From NCBI GenBank assembly GCA_029448655.1, contig JACCLO010000006.1:3706007-3770006 (forward strand): a DNA stretch of 64,000 bases, read 5' to 3'. Positions within the stretch are counted from its first letter, which is position 1. Each line of letters starts with the position of its first letter. The position numbers were made by a program, and so were the translations under genes. The notes beneath the pieces were generated by a model, which was given only the letters and a program-made list of their open reading frames with translations, had not been told where the DNA came from and searched no databases. This document shows positions 1 through 10,538 of the stretch, piece by piece. This stretch comes from Wolfiporia cocos. Lineage: Eukaryota > Basidiomycota > Agaricomycetes > Polyporales > Phaeolaceae.

Positions 1-301
1 TGCGCTCTTGTCATTACAAAGACAGGGCATGACCAAAGCCCGGTCCGCTGACATTTATATGCTGACTGCTTCCGGACAGAAGGTCCGATTGGCTAGAACT
101 AGACATGTGACTGATGGTAACTACTAGTGATAAGATAAGACCGTTGTTACGGGAGATAACACGGCCATCATTCAGCACGTATGTAACCGTTAACTTATGA
201 ACCGGATAAGCTAGTTATTGGTCTAGAAAGTTGTAGATAATTCGTAGAATTGCCGGAAAAATAGTAAGAAATATAGGGAAACTAGGAGAATTCTTGTGAC
301 A
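1..301 (-). mobile_element. Family A LTR, partial (cut by window start)
   Basis: This sequence matches the reverse-oriented family A LTRs at 15959-16577 and 42977-43597 and ends at the same terminus, TTCTTGTGACA. Its other end lies outside the window. It is inserted inside the last bases of a family I LTR, whose remnant follows directly. No internal element sequence is attached on this side, so it is either a solo LTR or the end of an element outside the window. Confidence 0.85.
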
Positions 302-324
302 AAGCCCCAGATAAATCTGTGACA
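302..324 (-). repeat. Terminal remnant of a family I LTR
   Basis: These 23 bases, ending in AATCTGTGACA, are identical to the end of the reverse-oriented family I LTRs at 28383-28405 and 33586-33608. They show that the family A LTR to the left landed inside an older family I LTR. Bases 325-615 beyond it contain no gene or repeat that I recognise. Confidence 0.8.
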
Positions 325-615
325 TATAGGGTTTACCGTAATATTGGACTCTCAGCTTATGTAATAACTGTACAGTAGCCAAACAGTGTACAAACAGTAG
401 AATAGCATATATACTGGCCGACGAGCAGGGTAGCACCCCAGACTCGTCTTGGCCTTATACGCCTTGAGTAGCCTCAGACTAGGATTGCGCTGAAATGCGA
501 GTAACAATCCCCTGAGTAGTTGCTTGAAGTGTTGCTTGTGTCAGGTCCATGCAATACTTCTGTAGACAGTTATATAGCGTCAGTAAAGATACCCCATCGG
601 TTTGTAACCAGTATA

Positions 616-1002
616 TCACCTTGGATCACTGCTCAACCCGTACTGCCACTCGTGTGGCGTCAAGTATGACAAGGGGCACAGATAATGGGGTAGTGTCCCT
701 CGAGGCGGGGGTGACGTGTCGAAGGAAGCGTAATATTCTCGAAGCGTCACGACAGCTATCCCAAGAGAACTAAGGACGCGTGCAATGTTGAGGCAGCGAC
801 TGTCGTCGATAAGCGTACTGGTTCCCAGCCACAGGAAATCTGTGAGGCGCTGAATGACAATGTAATCTGTCCATACGGCGCCGAGCACGCAAAGCCACGA
901 CCCGGATAGTGCGACGAGGAAGGAGGGGCAGTAGGACGCACTTTGTACTTTCTGATTCTGTTCAGAAGAATAAATCAGAAATGTCGGAAGACAAGGCAGC
1001 AC
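616..1002 (-). pseudogene. Crinkler-type protein fragment (middle region only)
   Basis: The 128-residue reading frame contains the motif YCPSFLVALSGSWLCVLGAV, which aligns with CCPSFTLAITGPTLQVSAVV in the middle of the intact Crinkler-type gene just upstream on the same strand (1923-3986). The match continues through IQRLTDF and ARVLSSLG. The frame then stops where the kinase-like domain should begin, and no such domain follows. The ORF start is not a convincing gene start. This is a truncated copy. It lies downstream of the kinase fragment at 1149-1748, in the wrong order to form one gene with it, so the two fragments come from different copies or from a rearranged one. Confidence 0.6.
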
Positions 1003-1148
1003 CCGATGCGTACCTCTGGGGATGCCCAGAAGCGCTCAGACGAATAGGAAGCCTGCACAGTAGGATCACAGCCTCCAGTTCCCATTTCCTCGTAGGGCGG
1101 GGACATAGAGGGCGACATGATCTGCGGTCTTTTTTGTCGAGGTGGTAA

Positions 1149-1748
1149 TCACGGGTTTAAGTTTTGATGCGTGAGAACGCGGAAAAGGTGCGCATCATGC
1201 TCCTTCTCTATAAGCCCTCCCCGCTTCACTCCACGGTGCCAACATATGGTTTGCTCATCCAGGAGAATATCGCTAGGATACCGCACTTCACCATCCTTCC
1301 CGCACCAGTCAAAGTCGACCAGCACAATCCCGTCTCCCACAATCAACACATTCGGAGCACGCAAGTCACCAAACACAAACCTGTCCTGGTGCAACGTCGT
1401 GACTGCGCTGCGGAGCGACTGGATGTTTATGGGATTCATCAGCGCACCATCGACCTCGCTACCCTCAACAAAATCCATGACGACAACCTGCATTCCGATG
1501 CTGGGCTCGTGCGCACAGCGCCGAAGTTTCGGGGGCGAGGCTCTGGCGAGCAGCTGGTGCGCTTTGTGATTGTACGTGTACGCGAATTTGACGACGACCT
1601 TTGCTGTCTCAGACTCGCTCTCGGCCTCTGCCACGAATACTGCCTTCGCGCTGATGTAGGGAACAAGGCGCTCCCTGTACTTGAGCACGACCTTCTTGCC
1701 TGCACTGTCGCAGTATGTGGTGAAATGGGGACCAATGAAGGAGGGCAC
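1149..1748 (-). pseudogene. Kinase-like domain fragment of a Crinkler-type protein
   Basis: About 199 residues match the C-terminal half of the 1923-3986 gene. The shared landmarks are VVVMDFVEG, the catalytic-loop-like VFGDLRAPNVLI and the DFG-like VLVDFDWCGKDGEVRYP, followed by EKEHDA. The usual HRD is replaced by FGDLR, as in the intact neighbour. The frame starts at a GTG and nothing homologous to the N-terminal Crinkler domain lies upstream before the next gene ends at 1923, so this is a 5'-truncated tandem duplicate. Whether it is transcribed cannot be judged. It is on the same strand as the intact gene, 174 bp downstream. Confidence 0.65.
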
Positions 1749-1922
1749 GTGTGTAGCGAGCGAATACCTGCACTGGCAGTGGAAGCACGAGTAGAACGAC
1801 GAGCCACCGAAGGCGCTGGGGGAGAAATGGCTTTAACAAGTTGTGAGCAGTACGTGAGAGAATTCCATAGAAGAATATAGGAGCGGTGTTACTGTTATGA
1901 GTGAACAAGACACAACCAACGT

Positions 1923-3986
1923 CTAACGACCCGAGAACTTCTGCCGTATCTTGGACAACATGTACGCGTCATGCTCCTTCGCTATGATCCCACCACACAC
2001 AACTTCGCTGTGCCATTTTATCCCCATATTGAGTCGTACAGGGTATCGTGCCTCTCCGTGCTTCCCACACCAGTCAAAATCAATCAGCATCGCGCCATAT
2101 TTCCCGTCCTCGCGCTTTACCACCATGACGTTGGGTTGGCGCAGGTCGCCGAAGACCAGATTGTTGGTGTGCAGGAGCTTTACAGCTCGTTCGATGTCAG
2201 TCAAGACATCCGGAGAGAGACTCTCGCTCTTTGCATCGAAGATTGTGTCGCCAGTCACAAAGTCCATGACGATGACGTATATGCCGCCTCCCAGCGGCGC
2301 AAAATAGTGAAGTGCAGGAGCGAGGCCTTCCTTCGCAAGCAACTCATGTCCGCGTTTGCCATATTGATAGACGAACTTCACTACTACCTTGCCTTTTTGG
2401 TTAGTATCGGCTTCGAATAACGCGCGCGCCGGGTTCTCTTCCTTTGGTTTGACTCGCCCCAAATACTTTAACCGAACATCTTGCCCTTTGGTATTCTGGT
2501 AGGATTTGAAAGAGGGGAGAAGATGTTCTATCGATCCTTGGTCGAGCTTCTCGAGGTTTTTGTAGAAGTTGCATAATTCCGGTATGCAGACCTTGAGAGC
2601 ATTGAGGACTCGCGCAAAATATAGAAAGTGCTGAGGGGGGAGAGGCGAATCCTTGAGTAACAGTGGAAGTGTGAGCTCTTGAATGAGCATGTCGTCAACC
2701 AAAACCACCGCAGATACTTGCAAAGTGGGACCTGTGATGGCGAGGGTGAAACTTGGGCAACAGCAGTGATTCATAAACTCCTTGCTCTGTTACACATACT
2801 GGAGTGAGTGAACATGAACCAACGTAGAAGAACAGAGGTTGAATACGGACATGATTGAGATAGTACCTAGCGTATCCAAAGGCAGCCTGCATACACGGCT
2901 CAGTGGTGACTCTATCCGCTTCAACCTTGTACTCCAAGAACACCGGAGCGGCGTCTTGATCGATCTTGGGGCATCTCACCGAAACCAGACCATCGTTACC
3001 CGACCGGTCCGATAATGTCATTGGTGCGATATTGGTGCCCAAGAAATCAGAGAGTTGACGATTAATCTCATGCTGCTGCAAGCCCTCATTTGGATAGAAC
3101 TTGGACGACGCCTCCACAAGCTGTTGAGTCTTAACCAGCACGTCCGGGTCAAGGCGATCGTCGGGGCACGCCAGAAGGTCCAGGAATTGGGCAAATACGG
3201 GATGATAGATTGAAACGAGGGGACCAATGACCCCAAAAGGACGACCAGTCTTCAACCAAGGCTGAGTTTCTCGCGCCAACTGCTGGACATAGCTTGTTTT
3301 CCCTGCGTCGCAGGGAGGAGGTAGCCTCTCCAAGCCTGCGAGCAGCCTTCTGCGCGCATCCAATATGGCTTGAAGGCGATTCTCGACTCCTGGTCAGGCG
3401 ACAGTCAGTTTCATCCAAAAAGTGCAATGCTATCATAACGAGGCAAAAAGAGAGGCTCACCCACACTCTCAAGCTTCCGCCGCTTCCGCCCCTCCGAACC
3501 TTCGTCGTCTGCAGGCCGTTTTTGTACTAGAACGTCGTCATGATTGCGACAAGATGTGATAAATAAAACTCACGTTCGGGCAATTCGACAATGACGTGCA
3601 CTAAACGCTTGCCGGGGGTAAGCGGTAGGGTGGCGTCGACAATCTCATCAGGGTACAACTCAGTTGCAACGGCATCAAGGCGGTAATCGGCCGCCCTCTT
3701 CTTGTCATCCCAGACAGCCTGTGCCTTGTTGCCTGCCTCATCTACGATGGGTAGTTCCTCATTGGGCTAAGCGGGTGTGAGGGTCATCAAGATGCGGCAT
3801 GGGGTGGCCACATACCTTCCAGAGAGTCAACGACTCTCTCTCTACCTGTGAGAACCCTAGCTTGTCGCCAATGGCATCTGTCAGCTCGTCGATGAGAGCA
3901 TCTCCAGGAACATTGATGTGTCTTGGGTTCGCTTTGCCACTGTGTTGAAGATACCAAACTGTGACCGTTGATGTTGAGGATGACAT
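1923..3986 (-). CDS. Crinkler-type protein with C-terminal kinase-like domain
   Basis: Proposed exons on the minus strand are 3986-3816, 3766-3574, 3526-3461, 3389-2867 and 2784-1923. All introns are GT-AG (49, 47, 71 and 82 nt) and the phases agree, giving 604 codons plus stop. Residues 1-55 form a ubiquitin-like Crinkler header ending in SLTLWKV, where oomycete family members have the LFLAK-type motif. A linker containing KRRK could be a nuclear signal. The middle region ends at CCCPSFTLAITG. The C-terminus is a divergent kinase-like fold with VIVMDFVTGD, VFGDLRQPNVMV and LIDFDWCGKHGEARYP. In fungi this architecture is known as Crinkler-kinase; a molecular role is not established and I do not assign a substrate. 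Canonical HRD is absent (FGDLR), so phosphotransfer activity is uncertain. The intron 4 acceptor could shift by 2 nt. Confidence 0.8.
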
Positions 3987-4284
3987 GGCTTGGAATCAGT
4001 TGGTCGTGGTGGTTGGAAGTTGAACGTGTGTTGTGGCGTCCTTGGTTGTCACACCCGTGTGATAATCCGTGACTCCCCGCAGCAATGGTGTCACACTCTG
4101 TCTTGCTCGCCCGCCACGCTCCCCATCGCGCGCAACGGCGCGTCTGCGGAGATCGCCCCCGCGCGAACGAGCGTCCGACCGTCTCGCTCCACGGCGGCCT
4201 CACCAGGTGGGACCTCACCCCGTGGACGCCCGTCCTCGACACCGCCGTGGACGCGGACCCTGCCGCGCGCGTCACCCTGTTCAC

Positions 4285-5565
4285 ACTTGAGGTTAATTAC
4301 CCAGCGGGTTTGCGTAGATGCAAGCGCTGAGGATCACGTGGATTTCACATGCACACTGACGCGTCGGCCAGCGGCGGGCGTCTCTGCGTGCTCCTTTGAC
4401 GAAAGTTGAAGGCCACGGCACTGTGGAAGCTTATCGAGGCAAGATAGACAGACTATATAGTGAATTGCTTGTATCGCTCATTGATATCTGTATTCAAGAT
4501 GTAGGAAACTCTGTTAAATACAGTACTTGTAGCCAATAACATTTGTGGCTAGGGGTTGTTGGCGAGTAGTTGAGTTCGTGATGGGCATTGAACGACGCTG
4601 TTCGTGGCGACGGATATCACTTTCCCAGCGGATAAGTGGTTTCATTATATGTGCTGCATTCTTGAACCACCGTGGCTCCGCGCGATCTTGTTGGTCCTCA
4701 AGGATGCGCAATGATCGCCGTAGAACTGCAATTAAGTGGTCTACGTCGATTTCATCTTCGTCGTCAAGCTGAAAATTTTGAAATCTTAGTATAGAGTAGT
4801 GTGATCAAGTAAGATGCTTACTGCGAAGCCCCCGTTACCTCCTGCACGTGTTCGCATCAGACCATCTCTTCCTGTTGGCGGAGGCCTTGACGGCGAAGAC
4901 AGAATCTGCAAAAATTCTAAGTCAACAACGACATCAGCATTCAAATGGAAATACCAACACTGGCTGTAGGTTCTGCATCTGATTCTGTACTGCATACCAT
5001 AGTTAACAATGGCACAGTGCTTGCCTGAGGCATGCGAGCATGCCAGGCATATGGTGCCGGCTCCTCGGGTGGCAGAGCAACAATCCCCTCAATTGGAACG
5101 GTGTAAAATGGAGGAATATGAAATCTAACAGCAGAAGCCCACCAATGAGCAGGCAGAGGCCCGGTGTTTTGTACGAGATGTTTGCACAGGAGGTATGAGT
5201 GATATTTCTGGGCCCCACAGTCACATGTCCACCGTGAAACATCTGTAACATACACACCGTTGATGGGAACTGTTAGCAGACGTTCCCAGGAATGCTTGAA
5301 TGCTTCCTGTGAATGTGTGAGGCCCTGTGATCGACCCGCACGCTGAGGAATGATAAGCCGGGCGAGTGTTAAGCGATAGGGAGGTAGTGCCTTAGTTATG
5401 ACTGCGTAGACAGCAAGATCGACCGGAGGGTCGGCCGAAGACTTCAATGTCGAAGGGGCGCATAGAGACGCCCGCCGCTGGCCCGACGCGTCGGTATCCA
5501 CGTGAAATCCACGTGATCCTCAGCGCTTGCATCTACGCAAACCCGCTGGGTAATTAACCTCAAGT
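4285..5565. mobile_element. MULE-like DNA transposon with ~130-bp TIRs
   Basis: Both ends begin ACTTGAGGTTAATTACCC and match as inverted repeats, perfectly for about 65 bp and imperfectly to about 130 bp (4285-4415 against 5435-5565). The element is flanked by the 8-bp duplication CTGTTCAC (4277-4284 and 5566-5573). Long TIRs plus an internal SWIM finger point to the Mutator superfamily; the 8-bp duplication is at the short end for that group and would also suit hAT or P. No DDE transposase core is present, so the element is non-autonomous. It has disrupted the epimerase gene. Confidence 0.85.
4514..5501 (-). CDS. SWIM zinc-finger protein carried by the MULE-like element
   Basis: Likely exons are 5501-4955, 4916-4822 and 4768-4514. 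The first exon carries a SWIM signature, CxCx(n)CxH, in WTCDCGAQ...LLCKHLVQ; SWIM fingers sit C-terminal to the DDE core in Mutator transposases. The DDE core is absent. The frame opens inside the right TIR with no ATG in frame (GTG is the first candidate), so this looks like the surviving C-terminal part of a transposase gene. Intron 2 (4769-4821, 53 nt) is convincing. Intron 1 is ambiguous: 38 nt from 4954 to 4917 keeps the frame, and a 55-nt alternative using a GTTGGT donor also does. The last exon is acidic and then Arg-rich, with no recognised domain. Confidence 0.55.
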
Positions 5566-6814
5566 CTGTTCACCGCCGCGGAGCTCGCGCGCGTGCAGGC
5601 GGCCATCCCCGCCGGCGCGTACACGTTCTTCGTGCGCGAGTCGCCCGACGGCGAGGAGGGCTTCCCCGGGCGCCTCCGCGTCGAGGTGCTCGGGCGCGCC
5701 GACGGCGCCCGCGACGGCGAGTGGCACCTCGGGAGCGTGCTCCTCGTCTACCGCGCGAAGCTCCTCGACGGCGCCGTCACGGCCGTGAATATGATGCAGG
5801 TGCGTGCGTGCGGTGTGCGGCGCGGCGCGGGCTGACGCACGCTCTAGCACTGGGGATTCAACCTCAACGCGTCCCTCCAGGAGGGCGTGAGCGTCAGGGA
5901 CCACCGCCTCACGATCAAGGTGCGTCCCCCGCGAGTGGTGGTGGTCTGCGCGCACTGATGCCCGCCGCGGCGCAGGCAGACCACACGCTTGCGTACCTCC
6001 CCGACGCCAACTCGGCCGGCGCGCTCGCGCCCGTCGCGGGCACGCACCACGCGCATGCGGAGAAGACGACGCGCACGATTGGGGAGCGGTTCCCTGAGAA
6101 CGGATACGGTGCGTGTGGTGCGGCCGTGAATGCTGCCCTGGCGCTGACGCACCCGCAGATGAGTTTTACGTGTTCGCGCCGCGCCCGGACTCCCCCGTAC
6201 TCCCGCCGCCGCGCGTGTCTGAGGCGGAGCTGGGGCCGGAGGCGGACCTGCTCACGCCTGCGCTCGAGGCACGCGACCCCGTCGTTGAGCTCGCAGGCGC
6301 GAAGAGCGGGCTTTGGGTCGACTTTACGACGAACCGTACGTCGCGCGTTTTGTTGGTTTGCCTCTGCTGATCCCCGCCCCTGACGCGCGCGCAGAGTCGG
6401 CTGTGCAGTTCTACTCGAAAAACTTTGTCGACCCCAAGAAGACTGCGAGGAAGAAGATCCACGGCGGCTCTGGCGAGAAGGGCGACGGATACGAGGCGGG
6501 CTCTACGTCGACCGTATTTCAAGTCGTGTGCGATGCTGACATTGGAGTCTCCTCTCTCGTCGCTTCCTCACTCTCAACCGCGCGCACTCCATCCTGCGAA
6601 TTCCGCATGCCTCGCCCCTTCCTCGAACTGTGGCCTTTGAATCCACCGCACGTCCACAGCCGCCGCGTTCCTCGAGTTCCACGAGCCGCTCGTGGCGTGG
6701 ATGCACCCCGATACGCTCGGTCCGTCCGGGCACGACACGCTGCTCGCGGCGGGCGAGGTATACAACAGCTTCGTGCGCATGGACGTGTGGTACCGCAGCC
6801 AGGAGGGGCTCTGA

Positions 6815-7261
6815 GCGCCGCGCCGGCGAGGAGCATCGCGGGCGAAGGTGGGAAGCGCGGGGAGAGAAGGTGGCGCGAGGTGTAAGATAGAAGTTGAGAA
6901 GGTTGCTGGAATGTACGATGTGCTGATCTTTACTGAGACGATGATGGAATGCGGTGTGCTGGCACGAGCCGTGGAACGCTGGATGTCGGACATCGGACGT
7001 TGATCCCGTCGCACTGTAGTCACGTGAGCAGAAGAAGCAGCTTATCGGGAGGCAGCAATCCCTTGTTTGCTGATACGTCGATATGGATGCAGAGCAAGAA
7101 ATTGTGCGGTGGCTGGTGAGCGTTCTATTTTGTTCTTCCTTCTTCATAGACTACAGATTATGTTATGCTTGGGACTACAACTCTATAAGCTACCTATAAT
7201 AATATGTACATCATTTCATATGATGGAACATAGGTGATGTCTACTAGCGGGTATAGTGACT
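6815..7261. other. No gene seen
   Basis: Past the epimerase stop this stretch changes from GC-rich to AT-rich by about 7100. I see no convincing coding frame, repeat or RNA gene. It is probably the 3' region of the epimerase relic plus spacer. Confidence 0.5.
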
Positions 7262-7729
7262 CTAGTCCTTGTATGACATGCTGTCCTGAAAGCGGTGTAC
7301 AATCGGGACCGTCACCACAGGTACCAGCAAAAGCACCGCCTCTCCGACGGCGCTCGCACAGAATGCGCTCGATACATCCAGCGCCTCACCAAGCCGATGC
7401 TGCAACACGGCGAAGCCGATCCCCTGGCTGAGGAAGCTGATGAGCACCACGCACAACAGCCTCACGTTGTCGACCGCCCAATGCGCCCAATTCCACGGCA
7501 TGAGCGCGAACCAGCCATCCTCGTCTGCCACGGTGAGAATTAGGTCGACGGTCCGCACCGCGGCGATGACAAAGCTCAGGATGAAAGCTCCCACTGCGCA
7601 TGCCGTTGCGGCGTCGTGCGTGCTGGTGTCAGCGTAGGGCGCATGTCTGCTCACGGCGAGGATTCGGAGCCCCGTGTAGCCACATAGGGGGGACCAAGCG
7701 ACGGCGAGTGCTCCGTATAGGATCGTGAA
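7262..7729 (-). pseudogene. Exon of an unidentified multi-pass membrane protein
   Basis: An open frame runs from a plausible 3' splice site (CATGACAG before 7729) to a stop at 7262, about 155 residues. It contains several hydrophobic stretches, for instance in GAFILSFVIAAV, RLLCVVLISFLSQGIGFAVL and AVLLLVPVVTVPIV, spaced like transmembrane helices. I do not recognise the family. No upstream exon could be assigned with confidence, because the sequence just upstream has been disrupted by the hAT element. It may be the 3' part of the same gene as the proline-serine-rich frame at 9705-10175 on the same strand. Confidence 0.4.
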
Positions 7730-8486
7730 CTGTCATGGCGACCATAGGAAAGAGAAATTCTAAATCTTCCAATATTCTCTTGCCGACGAGCTCGAAGAGC
7801 TGGTATGCCCGCTTGTGCCGCTGCTGATTATCGATATGTCGTGGTAGACAAGCGGTGGACAGCGGTCCTGCATATGGGGGGTAGTGATGTGCCAGGCCCG
7901 GCTTTGGGCCATAGGCCGGGCCGGGCCAAGCCCTACTTGGGCCGGACCAGGCCGGGCCCTACACCATGGCTTGAGACGGCCCAGGGCCTGGCTTGTGTCT
8001 CAAGCCGGGCCAGGCCAAGCCGTGAGCCCCGGGCCTGAAAGCTCTAACAGATAAAATGTCTAGTAACTATGATATAAGGATATATATAGTAGCATATTCC
8101 AATGAAGTATGTCTATATTTTTAAATTCAAGCAAGAGGATAGTCCCATGGATCGAATTAAGCCTGTCGCTCACTTTTGGGCGCCTATACGATGCCCCATT
8201 TGGAATGCGCGCCAGAGAGCACCGTGCCGGTAAAATGATGATTTCACACTATAATTGAAGATACTGGAGCTTGGCTTTGTCAGAAGATAGTTTAAGAAGG
8301 TACGTTATGAGTTTGTGTGGCTACAGTGATGTTCATCCTCACAGTGCCAGGCCCCGGGCAAGCCCCAGGCCGGGCCGGGCCAAGCCCTGGGCCGTCAATG
8401 GGGGCCCGGCCTGAGGTTTTGAAAAGCCAAGGCCGTCCAAAGCTGGGCCAAAGCCGGGGCTTTTGAGCCGGGCCGGGCCTGGCACA

Positions 8487-9693
8487 TGTCACGGTTATAC
8501 CCTGGGGGGGTACCTGACTCCACTCACGTTATGTCACGGTAACCACCGTGCCACCCGCCCCAGCGGGGAACCCCTATATCCGCCCTATCCCTAACGCCTA
8601 AAGCCCCTCACCCTCCTAATGGCGGAGAACAAGAAGGCGCTCCTGTTGAGGAGCCCTGCCATATTGCCCAGACTAGCAAGTAAAGGAAGAAGAGACAAGT
8701 TGGATGCAATGAATAGAGGCCCCACACCCAAGTAGGACGTAGCAGGCTTTGTCGACTAAGACCCTGCACGCAAGAGACAAGTTGGCAGACGGTATATGAA
8801 AGGTTGCCAGGGGACGCGCCCCCAACGACGAGAAGATAAGTTCTGAGGAGTACCTCAGAACGCTACCTAGTATATATACATGTGGACGCTATCTACTGTA
8901 GCTACAAGACCTGCCCTAATGGCATGGTCTGTGCACACTGTGACTATGCTGCACATGACTGGTAATGACTGTGACTCCAGTGACGTACCACGTGACCTAA
9001 GTAAGAGATAAGATATGATGAAGACTTAACTTTCCCATGCACGTGCAGTCCCGGGCGGCTAGGTATAACATAGCGAATATCTGGAGAATAAAGGTGAATA
9101 AATCATCAGGGAACCCCTTTATTCCGGGATTTGATTTCTTGTGACACGTTAGCTGTATGGGTGGCGCTAGGCGTACGCCGCTCCGCTACACTAACGCTTG
9201 TCTCACGTTAGTACTCGAGTATATAGATCACCTGACCGGATCGGTTAGCGCTGTAGGGTAGCGCGCGCCTCAGGTACTGTCACACTATGGTCACATTATC
9301 ACATGTAGCATTACCTGTCATGTGCCCTGTAGATAATGCGCACAGGCCATTACTTTAGGGCTGGGCTCGTAGATACTACGCTCACACATGTATATATACA
9401 ACAAGATGGCGGCCTTACAGCCCCATCTCTAGGATTCTCGTCATTGAGCGCAAGCTCCTCTCTTACCACCTAGTCTGTGTTACTGCTGGCCCGGGGCCCA
9501 CATCTCGCTTGCTAGTCTGTGAGTCAGCGACTTCATCGTCTGGGGGCCTCTGGCGGCTGGGCACCTTCGGGATGGACCTATGAGTCCGCCTCTGGCTGTC
9601 CTATGAGTACGGCGGTGCCGTTGTCTTGCCGCTATGCAGGCGTGTGAGGATCCCTCTGTAGCCAGGGTCGCACAGACTGGTAAGTCTATGACA
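8487..9693 (+). mobile_element. Solo LTR, family E
   Basis: It starts TGTCACGGTT and ends TCTATGACA, with the 5-bp duplication GCACA (8482-8486 and 9694-9698), and lies inside the right TIR of the hAT MITE. Its own length is about 587 bp; the rest is the nested LTR D. A TATA-like CATGTATATATA near 9390 gives the forward orientation. Related LTRs lie at 46673-47235 and 53250-53825. Confidence 0.88.
8532..9146 (-). mobile_element. Solo LTR, family D
   Basis: It starts TGTCACGGTAACC and ends TTCTTGTGACA (615 bp), flanked by the duplication CGTTA (8527-8531 and 9147-9151) inside LTR E. The reversed TATA motif (TATATATACATG near 8871-8882) sets the minus orientation. A second copy sits at 34436-35046 in the Gag gene of element B. 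Confidence 0.9.
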
Positions 9694-9701
9694 GCACATC
9701 A

Positions 9702-10175
9702 CTAATGGGGGGAAGGGGAAGATGAGGACTGGTGTTGGGAAGACGGGGAGTAGGATGGCGCGGGGAGCAATAGCTGAGAATAAGTCGGCGGAGGAAGAGA
9801 TGTCTGCTCGGGAGGGTGGACAGGGCTCTTTGCCGACTCCTGTTTGTGGGAGGGCTCCGGCAAGGAGACTATCGTTGGCTCGGAGCCATTCGTGGAGCTC
9901 GAGCCCGCAAAGCTGTATGGTAAATTCATACGCGCGGCGGACACCGAAAGCGTGTCGCCGCTCTCCAGATCGTGGTGTGCCACATATGAGTTGCGTGGAG
10001 ATGGTCGGAATAGGGAGCGAGGCGGCCTAGTAAAAGTAAGCATTGTGTGCAGAGGCGGATATTGTGCAGAGGCAGTGATTGAACCTTCCAGAATTTGGGC
10101 AGCCATATATACCTGCACCCTGCCACACCACTCGTGTGTGCAACATTGTTTTCCAGTTGCGGTAACTAAAGCCAC
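9702..10175 (-). pseudogene. Unidentified Pro/Ser-rich coding remnant, ended by the hAT TIR
   Basis: The frame reads through PPPTYSQLLLPAP and a serine-rich tail, and its TAG stop (9702-9704) is supplied by the hAT terminus. Without the hAT element and one duplication the frame would continue on the left flank from 7873 to a stop near 7761. The upstream part (above about 10030) may be intronic. The low-complexity composition would fit the cytoplasmic tail of a membrane protein, possibly the one at 7262-7729, but this is inference. Confidence 0.3.
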
Positions 10176-10538
10176 TCAAATGCACTGTCAGCATGCTGTG
10201 CCGGGGCGTGAATGATGCGGGCCAGCCGCCCCATGCGTCTTCGGCGGCGGCCTTCCGCGCGAGCCGGGTGGCTGGCAATGCTGGGGTAGTGCCCGCTTCT
10301 TGTAATGCTGCAATTGTTCGATCATTGCTTTATGCGTTGTCCTTGTATAGCAATGCTCACCTAAACCTCACGTATTACCAAGCTTATTAGCTTGCCATAC
10401 ACGTGCGTGCACCAAGCTAATAAGCTTGAATTACCGTCCTACCTGCATACTGCCAGTAGCACCGCAGTCAATTGCCCTTCTGGGGTGAAGATCATGTGCC
10501 CGCTCACTCCCCGCGCCACCCACCAGCGCCTCACTCCC
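10176..10538. other. Non-coding flank with a 15-bp hairpin
   Basis: I see no gene here. The arms AAGCTTATTAGCTTG (near 10379) and CAAGCTAATAAGCTT (near 10413) are exact reverse complements separated by about 20 nt. The last bases, ending CTCCC at 10534-10538, are one half of the split target duplication of solo LTR F3. Confidence 0.5.

Larger units (their letters stand above)
4085..6814 (+). pseudogene. Aldose 1-epimerase (galactose mutarotase) relic, split by a MULE
   Basis: Pieces 4085-4284, 5574-5799, 5848-5919, 5976-6108, 6159-6335, 6395-6513 and 6660-6814 encode landmarks of the aldose 1-epimerase family: LHGGLTRWDLTPWTP, HWGFNLNASL, GTHHAHAEK, GERFPENGYDEFY, NQSAVQFYSKNF, KKIHGG, then AAFLEFHEPLVAWMHP near the C-terminus. 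The enzyme interconverts alpha and beta anomers of sugars in the cytosol. Introns of 48-59 nt obey GT-AG. It is broken in three ways: the N-terminal third is missing, a 1281-bp transposon sits in the first piece (the frame is restored if transposon plus one 8-bp duplication is removed), and the last intron (6514-6659) joins exons in incompatible phases. GC content is much higher than in the surrounding retrotransposons, as expected for an old host gene. Confidence 0.8.
7882..9704. mobile_element. hAT-type MITE (with nested LTRs)
   Basis: The ends are perfect inverted repeats starting TAGTGATGTGCCAGGCCC, with the right copy interrupted by LTR E. They are flanked by the 8-bp duplication ATGGGGGG (7874-7881 and 9705-9712). 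An 8-bp duplication and a TAGTGATG terminus fit the hAT superfamily. The element body before later insertions is about 610 bp and is full of GGGCCGGGCC-type subterminal motifs in both orientations, as in many hAT elements. It has no coding capacity. Confidence 0.88.

Noticed and set aside
1164..1880. 238-aa plus-strand frame
   Set aside because: It is a shadow of the minus-strand kinase-like fragment, whose motifs are clear.
4285..5565. hAT classification of the element in the epimerase gene
   Set aside because: The 8-bp duplication allows it, but ~130-bp TIRs and a SWIM finger are typical of Mutator-like elements. I keep some doubt.
5560..5955. Long antisense frame over the epimerase exon
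   Set aside because: It is the complement of GC-rich coding sequence, which opens all frames; the plus strand carries clear epimerase motifs and introns.
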